The notes under the pieces are model-generated. The model was given only the letters and a program-made list of their open reading frames with translations. It did no database searches and was not told the origin of the DNA. From Kolteria novifilia (GTDB lineage Bacteria > Planctomycetota > Planctomycetia > Kolteriales > Kolteriaceae): a stretch of DNA of 64,000 nucleotides. Shown here in pieces: positions 51,999-61,909 of this stretch. Position numbers and translations under genes: made by a program. Each line of letters opens with the position of its first letter. Position 1 is the stretch's first letter. The stretch spans positions 1,984,001 through 2,048,000 of the forward strand of contig CP036279.1 of NCBI GenBank assembly GCA_007748055.1, in the 5' to 3' direction.

Positions 51999-53999
51999 AT
52001 GGAGCGATTTGGATTCCTTCGCGTGGGGTTGGCGATGCCCGAAGTTCGGGTCGGGAACCCGTGCGCGAACGCCGACGCGATCATCGAATTGGCGGACGAG
52101 GCGGACGAGGAGGGCTGCGACGTCCTGCTCTCACCGGAGTTGGGGCTCACCGGGTACACGTGTGCGGATCTCTTTCAGCAGCGACCGTTGCTGGAGGCCT
52201 CGCTGGAATCACTAACGCGAATCGCTCGACGTTTTCGCGATCTTCCCAGACTCCTGGGGGCGATCGGCTTGCCGCTGGTGGTCGATGGCAAGCTCTACAA
52301 CACCGTCGCCCTCATTCAGCATGGGGCGATCCTCGGCATCGTGCCCAAGACGTACATCCCCAACTACGGCGAGTACTACGAGAGGCGGTGGTTTCACCCG
52401 GCCGACGGGAGCGAACCGGCCGAGGTCCGCATCGGCGAGGCGAACGTTCCGTTCGGCAATGACTTGCTGTTCGAGGCCGAGAGCGATCCCGAGGTGCGGA
52501 TCGGTGTGGAAATCTGTGAGGATCTCTGGGTGCCGATCCCGCCGAGCAGTCGGCTCAGTCTCGCGGGGGCGGTTCTCCTGCTCAACGCGTCGGCAAGTTG
52601 TGAAAACACGGGCAAGGCGGAGTATCGCCGCGATCTGGTCGTCGGGCAGTCCGCCCGATGTGTGGCCGCGTACGCGTACGCTTCGGCGGGCGTGAGCGAG
52701 TCGACGACCGACTTGGTCTTCGGCGGGCACGGTTTTGTGTCGGAAAATGGTCATCTTTTGACGGAACGCGAGCGTTTTTCGCGAAAATCGGAGCTGAAAT
52801 GCGCGGATATTGACGTGGAACGGCTCGTTTCCGACCGAATGCGGATGACGACCTTCACCGATCGCACGCTCGCGAAGATCTGTCGCACTGTGAGATTCCA
52901 CCTCGAGCCATCTCGGCCGGCGGGAGCTCTCCGGCGATTTGTCCCGGCTCATCCCTTTGTTCCCAACGCCCCCGAGACCCGAAGCCGGCGGTGTCGCGAG
53001 ATCTTCGCCACGCAGACCTCCGGGTTGGCGAAACGATGGGAGATCGCTCGCCCGAACCAGCTTCACGTCGGCATTTCGGGAGGGCTCGATTCGACCCTCG
53101 CGCTGCTGGTCGCGGTCCGGACCGCGGACCTGATCGGACGTGACCGCAAGGAGATCGTCGCGACAACGATGCCCGGTTTCGGGACGAGTCAACGAACGCG
53201 GCGCAACGCCGAACGGCTTATGGAACTGCTCGGCGTGACGAGCCAACTGGTCGACATCCGCGAACTCTGCCTCCAGCAGTTCCGCATGCTGGAGCACCGT
53301 CCTTTCGGCATCGACACCAGCAGCATGAGTGTGGAGGAGTTCCAGAAGGCGCTCGCGGGGCTCGAGGCCGACAACCGCAGCGACTTGATCTTCGAGAACG
53401 TCCAAGCGAGGACGCGAACCCTTCTGCTCATGGACCAAGGGTTCGTGCTTGGGACCGGTGATCTCTCCGAACTCGCCCTGGGTTGGTGCACCTACAACGG
53501 CGACCACATGAGCATGTACAACCCCAACGCGAGCATTCCGAAGACGCTCGTGCGACTTCTCGTCACCTGGGTGGCCGAGAACGAATTCGAGGGGGAGACG
53601 CGCGAGGTGCTCCAGTCGGTCGCCGAGACGGAGATTTCGCCGGAACTGCTACCGATTGGCGAAAACGACGCGATTCAAAGCACCGAATCGACGATCGGCC
53701 CCTACGAACTGCACGATTTCTTCCTCTACAATGTGCTGCGATTCGGCTTTCGGCCCGCGAAGATCCTGTTTCTCGCCCAAGAGGCGACCTTCTCGCGCGA
53801 GTACCCCCAGGAGGAGCTGCGCCGCTGGTTGAGCGTCTTCTACCGGCGGTTTTTCCAGTCTCAGTTCAAACGATCGTGCCTACCCGATGGACCGAAAGTG
53901 GGCTCGATCAGTCTGTCACCTCGTGGTGACTGGCGAATGCCGAGCGACGCCGAGGCGGCCGCGTGGCTTGCGGAGTTGTCGGAGGAATCGCCCACCTGA
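51999..53999 (+). CDS. nadE: Glutamine-dependent NAD+ synthetase
   Basis: A 666-residue two-domain enzyme that makes NAD+ from deamido-NAD+ with ammonia from glutamine. The N-terminal nitrilase-fold glutaminase has the triad E47 (SPELGLTGY), K117 (VPKTYIPNY) and C173 (EICEDLW). The C-terminal synthetase has the ATP-pyrophosphatase P-loop SGGLDST at about 360, then [16 protein letters not shown] and [26 protein letters not shown]. The length matches the long bacterial form. The start at 51999 lacks a strong ribosome binding site. It stands alone, divergent to the HD hydrolase. Confidence 0.97.
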   Translation: MERFGFLRVGLAMPEVRVGNPCANADAIIELADEADEEGCDVLLSPELGLTGYTCADLFQQRPLLEASLESLTRIARRFRDLPRLLGAIGLPLVVDGKLYNTVALIQHGAILGIVPKTYIPNYGEYYERRWFHPADGSEPAEVRIGEANVPFGNDLLFEAESDPEVRIGVEICEDLWVPIPPSSRLSLAGAVLLLNASASCENTGKAEYRRDLVVGQSARCVAAYAYASAGVSESTTDLVFGGHGFVSENGHLLTERERFSRKSELKCADIDVERLVSDRMRMTTFTDRTLAKICRTVRFHLEPSRPAGALRRFVPAHPFVPNAPETRSRRCREIFATQTSGLAKRWEIARPNQLHVGISGGLDSTLALLVAVRTADLIGRDRKEIVATTMPGFGTSQRTRRNAERLMELLGVTSQLVDIRELCLQQFRMLEHRPFGIDTSSMSVEEFQKALAGLEADNRSDLIFENVQARTRTLLLMDQGFVLGTGDLSELALGWCTYNGDHMSMYNPNASIPKTLVRLLVTWVAENEFEGETREVLQSVAETEISPELLPIGENDAIQSTESTIGPYELHDFFLYNVLRFGFRPAKILFLAQEATFSREYPQEELRRWLSVFYRRFFQSQFKRSCLPDGPKVGSISLSPRGDWRMPSDAEAAAWLAELSEESPT

Positions 54000-54107
54000 G
54001 CATCTCTCGTGAGATGACTCACTTTCAACGGAACCCCTTTTGCCATAGACTCTAGCGGTGATTCTCTCCACGAGCGCCGAGTCAAAATTTCCTTCAGGAG
54101 TAATGAC

Positions 54108-55262
54108 GTGTTGACGAAGTTCAAACGACCTCTGGGCCTCTTCGGCCTAGCGATGTGGCTCGCGATGCCCGCTTGTGCCCAAGATCCGTCGGCCGCCGAT
54201 GCCAAAGCGACCAAGGCCGACGAGAAGAAGGCCGAGAAAGCCAAGACGCCGAAGGAACTCCTTGAGGATCTCGGCAAGGCCCTCGTTATCAACCCGACGT
54301 CGCAGAGTCCCGACGCGATCAAGGACGCGTTTAAGGGAGCCGTCGAGAAGATCACCGTCCTCTCTGACGAGCTGATCACGAACCCCAAAGCGACCAAGGA
54401 GCAGAAGGACGAAGCCTACGAGTACCAGATTCACGTCTACTCGCAGGCGGCGAATATGGGGCTGCCCGGCTACGCGAAGAAGCTAGCCGAACTTGCGGCC
54501 ACGTTGACCAAGGAGCAGCCGAAGAGCCACGTCGCGGTCTTGTCCAGCTTCATCGCGATTCGGACCCTCTACGCCGATCCCTACGGCTTGTCGCCCGAGG
54601 CGCTGCCCGCGATCGAGAAGTTCGTCAAGGACTTCCCCGAGCAAGCGGAAGCGGTCATGCTTCTCAATGACGTCGGCTACGCCGCGGAGATGACCGGCAA
54701 GCTCGGTGTGGCCAAGAAGGCTTACGAACTGATCGACCAGAAGTTCGCCGACTCCCCGATTAGCGCGATGATTCCCGGCATCCTCCGCCGCCTCAACCTG
54801 CCTGGTCACCAGATGAAGCTCAAGGGCGAGACCCTCGCGGGCAAGCCGTTCGACATTTCCTCCCTCAAGGGGAAGGTCGTTCTCGTCGACTTCTGGGCGA
54901 CGTGGTGTCCGCCCTGTTTGGCGGAGATCCCCAACATGCGGGCCGCCTACGAGAAGTATCACAACCAGGGTTTCGAGATTGTCGGCGTCTCGCTCGACGA
55001 TGATCGTTCGGCTCTGGAGGAGTTCGTCGAGACCGAGGAACTCCCCTGGCCCCAGGTCTACTACTCCAAGGGCCAGAAGACGTTGGACACCCACCCGGTC
55101 GCCGCGATGTACGGCGTCTCGGCGATTCCGAGGATGTTCCTGATCGACAAGAAGGGGAACGTCGTCGACATCGCGATTCACGGCGACGAGCTTGCCGAGA
55201 AGATTCCGGCGCTGCTTCGTGAGAAGACCGCGAAGGCGACCGAGGAAGAGAAACGCAAGTAG
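54108..55262 (+). CDS. TlpA-like thioredoxin-domain protein with signal peptide
   Basis: A 384-residue exported protein. A signal peptide (1-24) ends PACAQ. Residues 25-245 are helical and Lys/Ala-rich, possibly TPR-like. The C-terminal domain (about 245-370) is a TlpA/ResA-type thioredoxin with FWATWCPPC (C267, C270) and a cis-Pro region AIPRMFLIDKKG. It would reduce or exchange disulphides outside the cytoplasm. The start is GTG 54108 behind GGAG. A strong hairpin lies 12 bases past the stop. Confidence 0.93.
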   Translation: MLTKFKRPLGLFGLAMWLAMPACAQDPSAADAKATKADEKKAEKAKTPKELLEDLGKALVINPTSQSPDAIKDAFKGAVEKITVLSDELITNPKATKEQKDEAYEYQIHVYSQAANMGLPGYAKKLAELAATLTKEQPKSHVAVLSSFIAIRTLYADPYGLSPEALPAIEKFVKDFPEQAEAVMLLNDVGYAAEMTGKLGVAKKAYELIDQKFADSPISAMIPGILRRLNLPGHQMKLKGETLAGKPFDISSLKGKVVLVDFWATWCPPCLAEIPNMRAAYEKYHNQGFEIVGVSLDDDRSALEEFVETEELPWPQVYYSKGQKTLDTHPVAAMYGVSAIPRMFLIDKKGNVVDIAIHGDELAEKIPALLREKTAKATEEEKRK

Positions 55263-55273
55263 GAATTGGTAAG

Positions 55274-55309
55274 AGCCGGGGCCGTTGATGCGGAGGAACG
55301 GCCCCGGCT
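55274..55309. terminator. 13-bp perfect hairpin, convergent gene ends
   Basis: AGCCGGGGCCGTT (55274-55286) pairs perfectly with AACGGCCCCGGCT (55297-55309) over a 10-base loop. It lies in the gap between the ends of the TlpA-like and PDZ genes and can stop transcription from either side. There is no U-run. Confidence 0.7.
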
Positions 55310-55367
55310 GACGCAGGAGGGACTGCGTGGTAGTTTGGTTGACTCTTCTCTCGAACCGCACTCGGGT

Positions 55368-56306
55368 TCAGTTGCCTTCACTTCCTAGCTGCTGGTGAAG
55401 GTCCTTCACTTGTTTTTCCAAGTCGGCGACGCGTTGGCGAAGAGCGTTGAGTTCCTGAGTCGGAACGACGGTGAAAGGCATCGCGTTGCCACCCAGCGGG
55501 GCACCAAATCCCGGTGCCATCTGGGGGGCCGACGGAGGAATCGTCCGCCGAGCCGGTAGCCGCATCTCTTCGAGCGTCACGCTCACTTCTTTCGACTCGC
55601 CGTCACGGACAATGCCGAGCGTGACCGCCTCGCCGGGCTTTTTCGTCGCCAGTATTTCGGAAAGTTCCTGCGGCGACGTGACCGGCGTTCCATCGACACC
55701 GCTGATCAGGTCAGGAGACTCGAGCCCCGCTTTCGCCGCGGGGGAGTTGGCAATGACGTCGGCGACCAGGGCCCCCGCTTGATCCTCGAGGCCGAGGCGT
55801 TTTCGCAAGGCGTCGGAGAGGTCTTGGAGTTGCACGCCGATCATCGGACGGGGCTCGACGGCGGGAACACTGAAGGCCTGTCCGCCCAGCGGCCAACCTT
55901 GAGCTTGCGGAGCGAGTCGGGCGTCGGGCTGACTCAATCCCTCGGGCATCGCGGCGAGCGTGGCCGCCACTTTCATCTCTTGCCCACCGCGCCAGATCGA
56001 CAGGTTGACGGTCTTTCCGACGTCGACTTGAGATAGGTTCGCGACCAGTTCCCGGAAATTGGCGATGGGCGTGCCCTCGACCGCGGTGATGATGTCTCCT
56101 GGAAGCAGTCCGGCCTTCTCGGCGGGACTGTCGGGGGCTACTCGGCTGACGAAGACCCCTTGGCGCTCCGACCCGACCGCGGCGTCATTGCCACCGATGC
56201 CGAGGAAACGGCGAGCCTTTGCCGCGGCGAGGGCGGTGGCGGGGTAGATGCCGGCCGGGATCATCAGGGCACCGGCGGCGAGCAGAAGAAACGTCTTCTT
56301 GAGCAT
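55368..56306 (-). CDS. Exported protein with two PDZ domains
   Basis: A 312-residue protein. Residues 1-28 are a signal peptide (LLLAAGALMIPAGIYPATALA). Two PDZ domains follow, each with a GLLPGDIITAVEGTPI / GLESPDLISGVDGTPV segment, at about 35-125 and 150-240, and the last 28 residues form a coiled coil (LNALRQRVADLEKQVKDLHQQL). No protease domain is present. It may bind C-termini of envelope proteins. ATG 56306 follows GGAGGAAA. It lies 115 bases after the anti-sigma gene and on the same strand, so it is probably part of the sigma operon. Confidence 0.88.
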   Translation of the reverse strand: MLKKTFLLLAAGALMIPAGIYPATALAAAKARRFLGIGGNDAAVGSERQGVFVSRVAPDSPAEKAGLLPGDIITAVEGTPIANFRELVANLSQVDVGKTVNLSIWRGGQEMKVAATLAAMPEGLSQPDARLAPQAQGWPLGGQAFSVPAVEPRPMIGVQLQDLSDALRKRLGLEDQAGALVADVIANSPAAKAGLESPDLISGVDGTPVTSPQELSEILATKKPGEAVTLGIVRDGESKEVSVTLEEMRLPARRTIPPSAPQMAPGFGAPLGGNAMPFTVVPTQELNALRQRVADLEKQVKDLHQQLGSEGN

Positions 56307-56420
56307 GGCGGATTTCCTCCGAGTGGACACAACGTCTACTCTCCGGGGGAGCTCATCCTGGTGGATGCGGCTTCCCCGGTCGAATTGATTCACATGATCA
56401 GCGGTGAAAGGTCGTTCGGC

Positions 56421-57272
56421 TTAGACGGCCGTGGAGAGCGGGAAGGTCTTCTCGCGGGCGAAGACGGGGCCATTCCCGTCCAGGTTCCACGGCTGGCGGA
56501 CGTCCACGGCGGGCCGGATGCGGCTCGCCTCGTCAACGCCGATGTTCAGTTCCGTTTCCATCAGTTTGCCCTGTCGCACGAACTGGATCCGGACCGTTTC
56601 GCCGAAGCGACATTGGTCGATCAGTTGGCCCAGTTGAGCCGGAGAGAAGACGGGATGACGGTGGAAGCCGACGATCACGTCTCCCGGCTGCATCACCTCG
56701 CTCGCGGGCGACTTGGGCAGCAATTCGGTGACGACGGCGCCCGCCACGGAGGTCAGCCCCAGCTTGCGGGCGAGGGCGGGCGTCAACCCGGTGACATGCA
56801 CGCCGATGTACGGTTGCACCGTGCGTTGCTGCGGGTTTTGGATGTTTCTGTTGAAGTCGACAAAGCTGTCGCCGGCCGGTTGCGAGTTGCCACCCGCGGA
56901 GAGCGGAACCTCTCCCGGCGGTGTCGTCGCGAGGACCCCAAAGGTCAGGACCAGCGAACAGGCGACCGCCGTGCCGATGGTGTTGGTGGAGATCCAGCCG
57001 AACTTCGAGGGATACCGGACGACCGGCTTCCGCTTCAGTTCCGGTTGGATCTTGTCCCAGAGGGAGGGACGATCGTCAGTGGGGCATGGGTCCGCGGCCG
57101 CTTGCTGGAGGATATCCAGACAGCGAGCGTGCGCTTCGAGTTCCGCTTGACACTCGTCGTGTGAAGCGGCGAACTGATCCACGAGCGCGTTCTCGTCGGC
57201 CGTCAAATCTCCCGATCCTCGTAGTGGGACGAGTTGACGGATCGCGTCGGGAACTCGACTCTCGTTGCTCAT
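56421..57272 (-). CDS. Anti-sigma factor-like membrane protein with a C-terminal PDZ domain
   Basis: A 283-residue single-pass protein. The N-terminal cytoplasmic part (1-90) is helical with ALVDQFAASHDECQAELEAHARCLDIL, which resembles anti-sigma domains but without the full zinc motif (HxxxCxxC). A transmembrane helix lies at about 96-116. The outside part carries a PDZ domain (about 150-245; GVHVTGLTPALARKLGL, QPGDVIVGFHRHPV). ATG 57272 overlaps the sigma factor stop in ATGA fashion. This layout suggests the PDZ part senses an external signal and controls sigma release. Confidence 0.85.
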   Translation of the reverse strand: MSNESRVPDAIRQLVPLRGSGDLTADENALVDQFAASHDECQAELEAHARCLDILQQAAADPCPTDDRPSLWDKIQPELKRKPVVRYPSKFGWISTNTIGTAVACSLVLTFGVLATTPPGEVPLSAGGNSQPAGDSFVDFNRNIQNPQQRTVQPYIGVHVTGLTPALARKLGLTSVAGAVVTELLPKSPASEVMQPGDVIVGFHRHPVFSPAQLGQLIDQCRFGETVRIQFVRQGKLMETELNIGVDEASRIRPAVDVRQPWNLDGNGPVFAREKTFPLSTAV

Positions 57273-57883
57273 GTTGACTCTCCCGATTCCTTTTCGCGGC
57301 GTTCCCAGAGCTCACGAAACATCTCACGCGCCTTCAGTAGACGCCAACGGATGGTTGGTTCCCGTCGCTGGAGGATTGCCGCAACCTCCGAGCAGGGAAA
57401 GCCTTCTAAGTCTCGCAACATCAGGACTGTACGATACTGCACCGGAATTTGATGGAGGACAAAGTGAACCTCCTGCGAAAGATCGTATTTCGGTTGCGGA
57501 TCGGCGTCGGCGACGTCGAACGTCCCCTCACCACCCGACATTTCCTGCAGGCTGTAATGCGACCGCTTGCGGTTGCGCCGCAGCCAGTCGATCGCCGTGT
57601 TGACGCCGATCTGAAAGAGCCAGGGGCTGAATCGTTTCGAATTGTCGAAGCGATCGAGCCTCCCGTACGCCTTCAGAAAGGTGTCTTGCGTCAGATCTTC
57701 CGCCGTCTCGACACTCCCCACCATCCGGTAGATCGTCCGTGCGAGCTTCTTCTCGTAGCGGTGTACCAACTCGGCGTAGGCGTCCTGGTCGCCGTCCATC
57801 ACGTCCGTAATGAGGTCGTTGTCCGTGACTTCGGACACCTCTTGCTCCGGCATGATGACGCTCGACCCACTCAGGTCCGACAT
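57269..57883 (-). CDS. ECF-type RNA polymerase sigma factor
   Basis: A 204-residue sigma factor. Region 2 spans DNDLITDVMDGDQDAYAELVHRYEKKLARTIYRM...EDLTQDTFLKAY, residues 20-75, and region 4 VHFVLHQIPVQYRTVLMLRDLEGFPCSEVAAIL...TIRWRLLKAREMFRELW near 140-190. No sigma-1.1 or region 3 is present, as in ECF sigma factors. The start at 57883 follows GGGAGGT; MPEQEV ten residues in is a second option. It is the first gene of the sigma/anti-sigma-PDZ/PDZ run. Confidence 0.94.
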   Translation of the reverse strand: MSDLSGSSVIMPEQEVSEVTDNDLITDVMDGDQDAYAELVHRYEKKLARTIYRMVGSVETAEDLTQDTFLKAYGRLDRFDNSKRFSPWLFQIGVNTAIDWLRRNRKRSHYSLQEMSGGEGTFDVADADPQPKYDLSQEVHFVLHQIPVQYRTVLMLRDLEGFPCSEVAAILQRREPTIRWRLLKAREMFRELWERREKESGEST

Positions 57884-58311
57884 TGGACTACCTCCCGCCC
57901 ATAACAGGTACGGAATCGGTCAAGACACTGTTGGAACCTTTTTCCTCGACTCATATGCGACAGTAGTCCTCGCCGGTGACTGTTGGAAATCGTTCTCTCA
58001 CTCGCGTTGGCGCGGCTTGCCTCGGACATTCCTTGGATCTTTCCACCCCCGACTCGCGTTCGGTCGGCCCAGCCGCTCCGCCCGAATCGCCTTCGCTGGC
58101 GCCCGGACGCTCTCGGGCGGCAGACCCAAGGTCATCCCCACACGGGGAGAGTCGACTGGAACGGAACGATCAGTCCTCTCCAAGCCATTATTGCGGAGAA
58201 TGACGCAAATGTCCGGCGAAGCCTTGTGTTACGGTTTTTCGCTGACATTGGTCCCTCGCGTGGATATCGTCGGTTACACCTCGTCGGATGTTGGTTACAC
58301 GGAGTTCTTTC
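57884..58311. other. Divergent intergenic region, sigma factor / DUF1080
   Basis: This 428-base gap holds no supported gene. TGTTGGAAC near 57931 and TGTTGGAAA near 57979 contain GGAA(C/A) cores like ECF -35 elements in plus orientation, but no convincing -10 partner is visible at the right spacing. Confidence 0.3.
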
Positions 58312-59460
58312 ATGCGTGTCGTGTTGTTGTTTGTCGCGTTTTCCGTCGCAATTTGCGAGACCAATTGGGCCTGGGCTCAATCAAAGGGGGAGGCGACCGG
58401 CCCAGCCTTCAGCGAACAGGAGATTCGCGATGGCTGGATTCTGCTCTTTGACGGCAAGACGACCTTCGGTTGGGAAAGTGGCAGTGCCGGCGATTTGACC
58501 GTCGTCGACGGGGCGCTCCGGACCGGCGGGGGGGCCCCCTTGGTCAATCGGCCCACCTTCGCCAAGGCCCAGTTGTCCCTCGATGTGAAAGGACGCGGCG
58601 AGGTCTTTCTCTGGAACGTTCTCGATTCCCCGACCGAGGAGGGGATGGCCAAGGGGCTGCGCATCGAGTTCGACAGCCGCAAGGAATGGCAAACCATCGC
58701 GATTCAGGCCGGAGGCGGGCCGTCGAAGGTCGCCGTCGGCAAGAAGTCGATGGACGTCGCCACCACGCCCGCGGCGTGGCGATTGGTGCTCAGCGGGAAA
58801 AAGGGAGCCTCTTTTCGCGACATCAAGCTCAAGCCGGTCGACATGACCTCGCTCTTCAACGGCAAGGACCTGACCGGGTGGCGCAAGGTTGAGCAGCCTA
58901 GCCCGAAGGGCGAGCGACTCCTCGCCCAGCGTTGGCTTGTCAAGGATGGACTGCTGCACACCGATGTTCCCCCGATCGACGGCGTGACCAAAGGGGGACG
59001 AGGCTATCTCGAAACGGTGACGCTGCACGACAACTTCCTGTTGCAGCTTGATGTGCGGACCAACGGCAAGCATCTCAACTCGGGCGTCTTTTTCCGCAAT
59101 CAGCCCAAGATCCCCGCGATCGGCTACGAGGCCCAGATCCGCCATCAGTGGGAAGGGGACGATCGCACCAAGCCGGTCGACTACGGAACCGGCGGGATTT
59201 ATCGGCGTGTCCCGACGCGTCGGGTGGTTGGCGACGACATGACGTTCGTCACGATGACGGTCCTCGCCCACGGCCGATACGTCGGGGTTTGGGTCGAGGG
59301 GCAGCAGGTCTCCAGTTGGACCGATCCTCGTCCGGAGAATGCCAACCCGAGGCTCGGATATTCGGGCAGTGCCGGGACGATCAGTCTCCAGTGTCACGAT
59401 CCGACCACCGACATTGACTTCCGTTCCCTCCGCATCGCGCCGATCCCGATCGCGAAGTAG
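58312..59460 (+). CDS. Exported protein with two DUF1080 (3-keto-disaccharide hydrolase) domains
   Basis: A 382-residue protein with a signal peptide ending WAWAQ. Two DUF1080 concanavalin-like domains follow, the first starting DGWILLFDGKTTFGWE near 40 and the second SLFNGKDLTGWRK near 185, the latter with NSGVFFRNQP and GYEAQIRHQW. DUF1080 proteins are abundant in planctomycetes and some cleave 3-keto-glycosides. The first domain is shorter and may only bind sugar. GGAG precedes ATG 58312. It ends before a repeat array. Confidence 0.88.
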   Translation: MRVVLLFVAFSVAICETNWAWAQSKGEATGPAFSEQEIRDGWILLFDGKTTFGWESGSAGDLTVVDGALRTGGGAPLVNRPTFAKAQLSLDVKGRGEVFLWNVLDSPTEEGMAKGLRIEFDSRKEWQTIAIQAGGGPSKVAVGKKSMDVATTPAAWRLVLSGKKGASFRDIKLKPVDMTSLFNGKDLTGWRKVEQPSPKGERLLAQRWLVKDGLLHTDVPPIDGVTKGGRGYLETVTLHDNFLLQLDVRTNGKHLNSGVFFRNQPKIPAIGYEAQIRHQWEGDDRTKPVDYGTGGIYRRVPTRRVVGDDMTFVTMTVLAHGRYVGVWVEGQQVSSWTDPRPENANPRLGYSGSAGTISLQCHDPTTDIDFRSLRIAPIPIAK

Positions 59461-59498
59461 ACGGGAATGGGGGCGACACATTCAGGGATAGGAGCGGT

Positions 59499-59660
59499 CC
59501 CCCTTGTCCAAGGGGAGTCCGTCCTAATGCTCCCCTTTGTCCGAGGCGGAGTCCGTCTTGATGCTCCCCCTTGTCCAAGGGGGAGTCCGTCTTGATGCTC
59601 CCCCTTGTCCAAGGGGGAGTCCGTCTTGATGCTCCCCCTTGTCCAAGGGGGAGATAGAGG
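59499..59660. repeat. Tandem array of 34-bp hairpin repeats (5 copies)
   Basis: Cores CCCCCTTG-TC-CAAGGGGG recur at TTGTCC positions 59504, 59537, 59571, 59605 and 59639 (33-34 base period), joined by AGTCCGTC(T/C)TGATGCT. The core is related to the 29-bp repeats at 11435. It begins about 40 bases after the DUF1080 stop. Confidence 0.88.
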
Positions 59661-59720
59661 GGGTCTTCTTCAACGGTGGATCCGAGAAGCCGCAACGCGG
59701 CTACCCGTTTGGCTTCCCCG

Positions 59721-60340
59721 CTAGCACCGGTTGCTTCGCCCCCGCCTCCTGGCTAGCACCGGTTGCTTCGCTACCGCTTCCTGGCTAGCACCGGTTGCTT
59801 CGCTACCGGTGCGGCGCAGCCGCAAGAAGTCTCGGGCGAACGGGCCAAATCCCGACCAGCTCGTGGTCGCGGAATGTCCCGGTGAATGTCGTCGCTCGTC
59901 GACGATGTTTCCCTCGAGACCTCCGACCGACTTCGTCGGCCCAGTCCGCCCCCGCTTCCCCGCTAGCACCGGTTGCTTCGCTCCCGCCTCCTGGCTAGCA
60001 CCGGTTGCTTCGCCCCCGCTTCCTGGCTAGCACCGGTTGCTTCGCTACCGGTGCGGCGCAGCCGCAAGAAGTCTCGGGCGAACGGGCCAAATCCCGACCA
60101 GCTCGTGGTCGCGGAATGTCCCGGTGAATGTCGTCGCTCGTCGGCGATGTTTCCCTCGAGACCTCCGACCGACTTCGTCGGCCCAGTCCGCCCCCGCTTC
60201 CCCGCTAGCACCGGTTGCTTCGCCCCCGCCTCCTGGCTAGCACCGGTTGCTTCGCTACCGCTTCCTGGCTAGCACCGGTTGCTTCGCTACCGCTTCCTGG
60301 CTAGCACCGGTTGCTTCGCTACCGGTGCGGCGCAGCCGCA
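59721..60340. repeat. Nested tandem array of CACCGGT palindromes
   Basis: Ten units starting CTAGCACCGGTTGCTTCGC lie at 59721, 59753, 59785, 59963, 59995, 60027, 60205, 60237, 60269 and 60301. Within triplets the period is 32 bases. The triplets are 242 bases apart and separated by a 146-base block with GCGGCGCAGCCGC, which is itself nearly identical in the first two copies. GCACCGGT/ACCGGTGC forms the hairpin. A single copy lies at 50036. Confidence 0.92.
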
Positions 60341-60570
60341 AGAAGTCTCGGGCGAACGGTCGCACGCCCGGCGAGGTTACCTCCACGACTCCCTTCCACG
60401 AAAGAATCTTGACCCTCCCGGCTCCGCTTTGATAGATAGCGCCTTGGGGGGAGGGTCTTTCGGTCGACGCACCACCTGACGCGCGAAAACCTTCCCATTT
60501 TTTCCACAGTCGGCCAACGGTTCGAGCCTCGTGCGCCGTAGAGACGGGAAGACGAAAGGAGGCCTGATCG

Positions 60571-61560
<990 letters not shown>

Positions 61561-61660
61561 CAGTCCGTTGATCTAAGCGGGCCGAGGCGAGAACGAGCCA
61601 TGTTGGCCAAGATCAAAGAGGAAAATCGCAGGCGAATCCGTCGATTCGTCGAGGTTTTCC
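61561..61660. repeat. 100-bp dispersed repeat, copy B
   Basis: Begins CAGTCCGTTGAT one base after the moxR stop and matches 49017-49122. It breaks the otherwise close spacing of the moxR-bat operon. The remaining 250 bases up to the DUF58 start contain no supported gene. Confidence 0.8.
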
Positions 61661-61909
61661 AACGCCGAGACTGGTCAAGAGAGCCGTTCGCGGCCGGCAT
61701 CGAATAGATCAACGAGCTGGCAACGCGGCAACCGTTTCGAGTCGTTCGGTGGGACCGGGCGCCGCCCCGCAAGTAGGCGCCCGCCCCACCGGATGGCCAC
61801 ACTCGAGCCGATCTTGGGTGTCATCAAAGGCTCCGCGCTTGCGGTCACACCGTCGCGGACGCCTCGCTCCAACAAGAAGCGAGTCTCTTCGAAGGGGAGT
61901 ATCCTCATC

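Larger units (their letters stand above)
59461..60570. other. Long gap filled by two repeat arrays
   Basis: No gene is supported. The 1.1-kb gap is composed of the arrays listed separately (59499-59652 and 59721-60340), then about 230 bases leading to moxR with no visible signal beyond its ribosome binding site. Open frames that cross the arrays are by-products of repetition. Confidence 0.6.

Noticed and set aside
59721-60211. Paired 82- and 99-codon frames across the CACCGGT array
   Set aside because: They are copies of each other produced by the repeat and have no start signals or protein-like composition.
59721-60340. Repeats resembling CRISPR or an integron-like array
   Set aside because: Spacing is 32 bases with almost no variable sequence, and the larger blocks are duplicates of each other.
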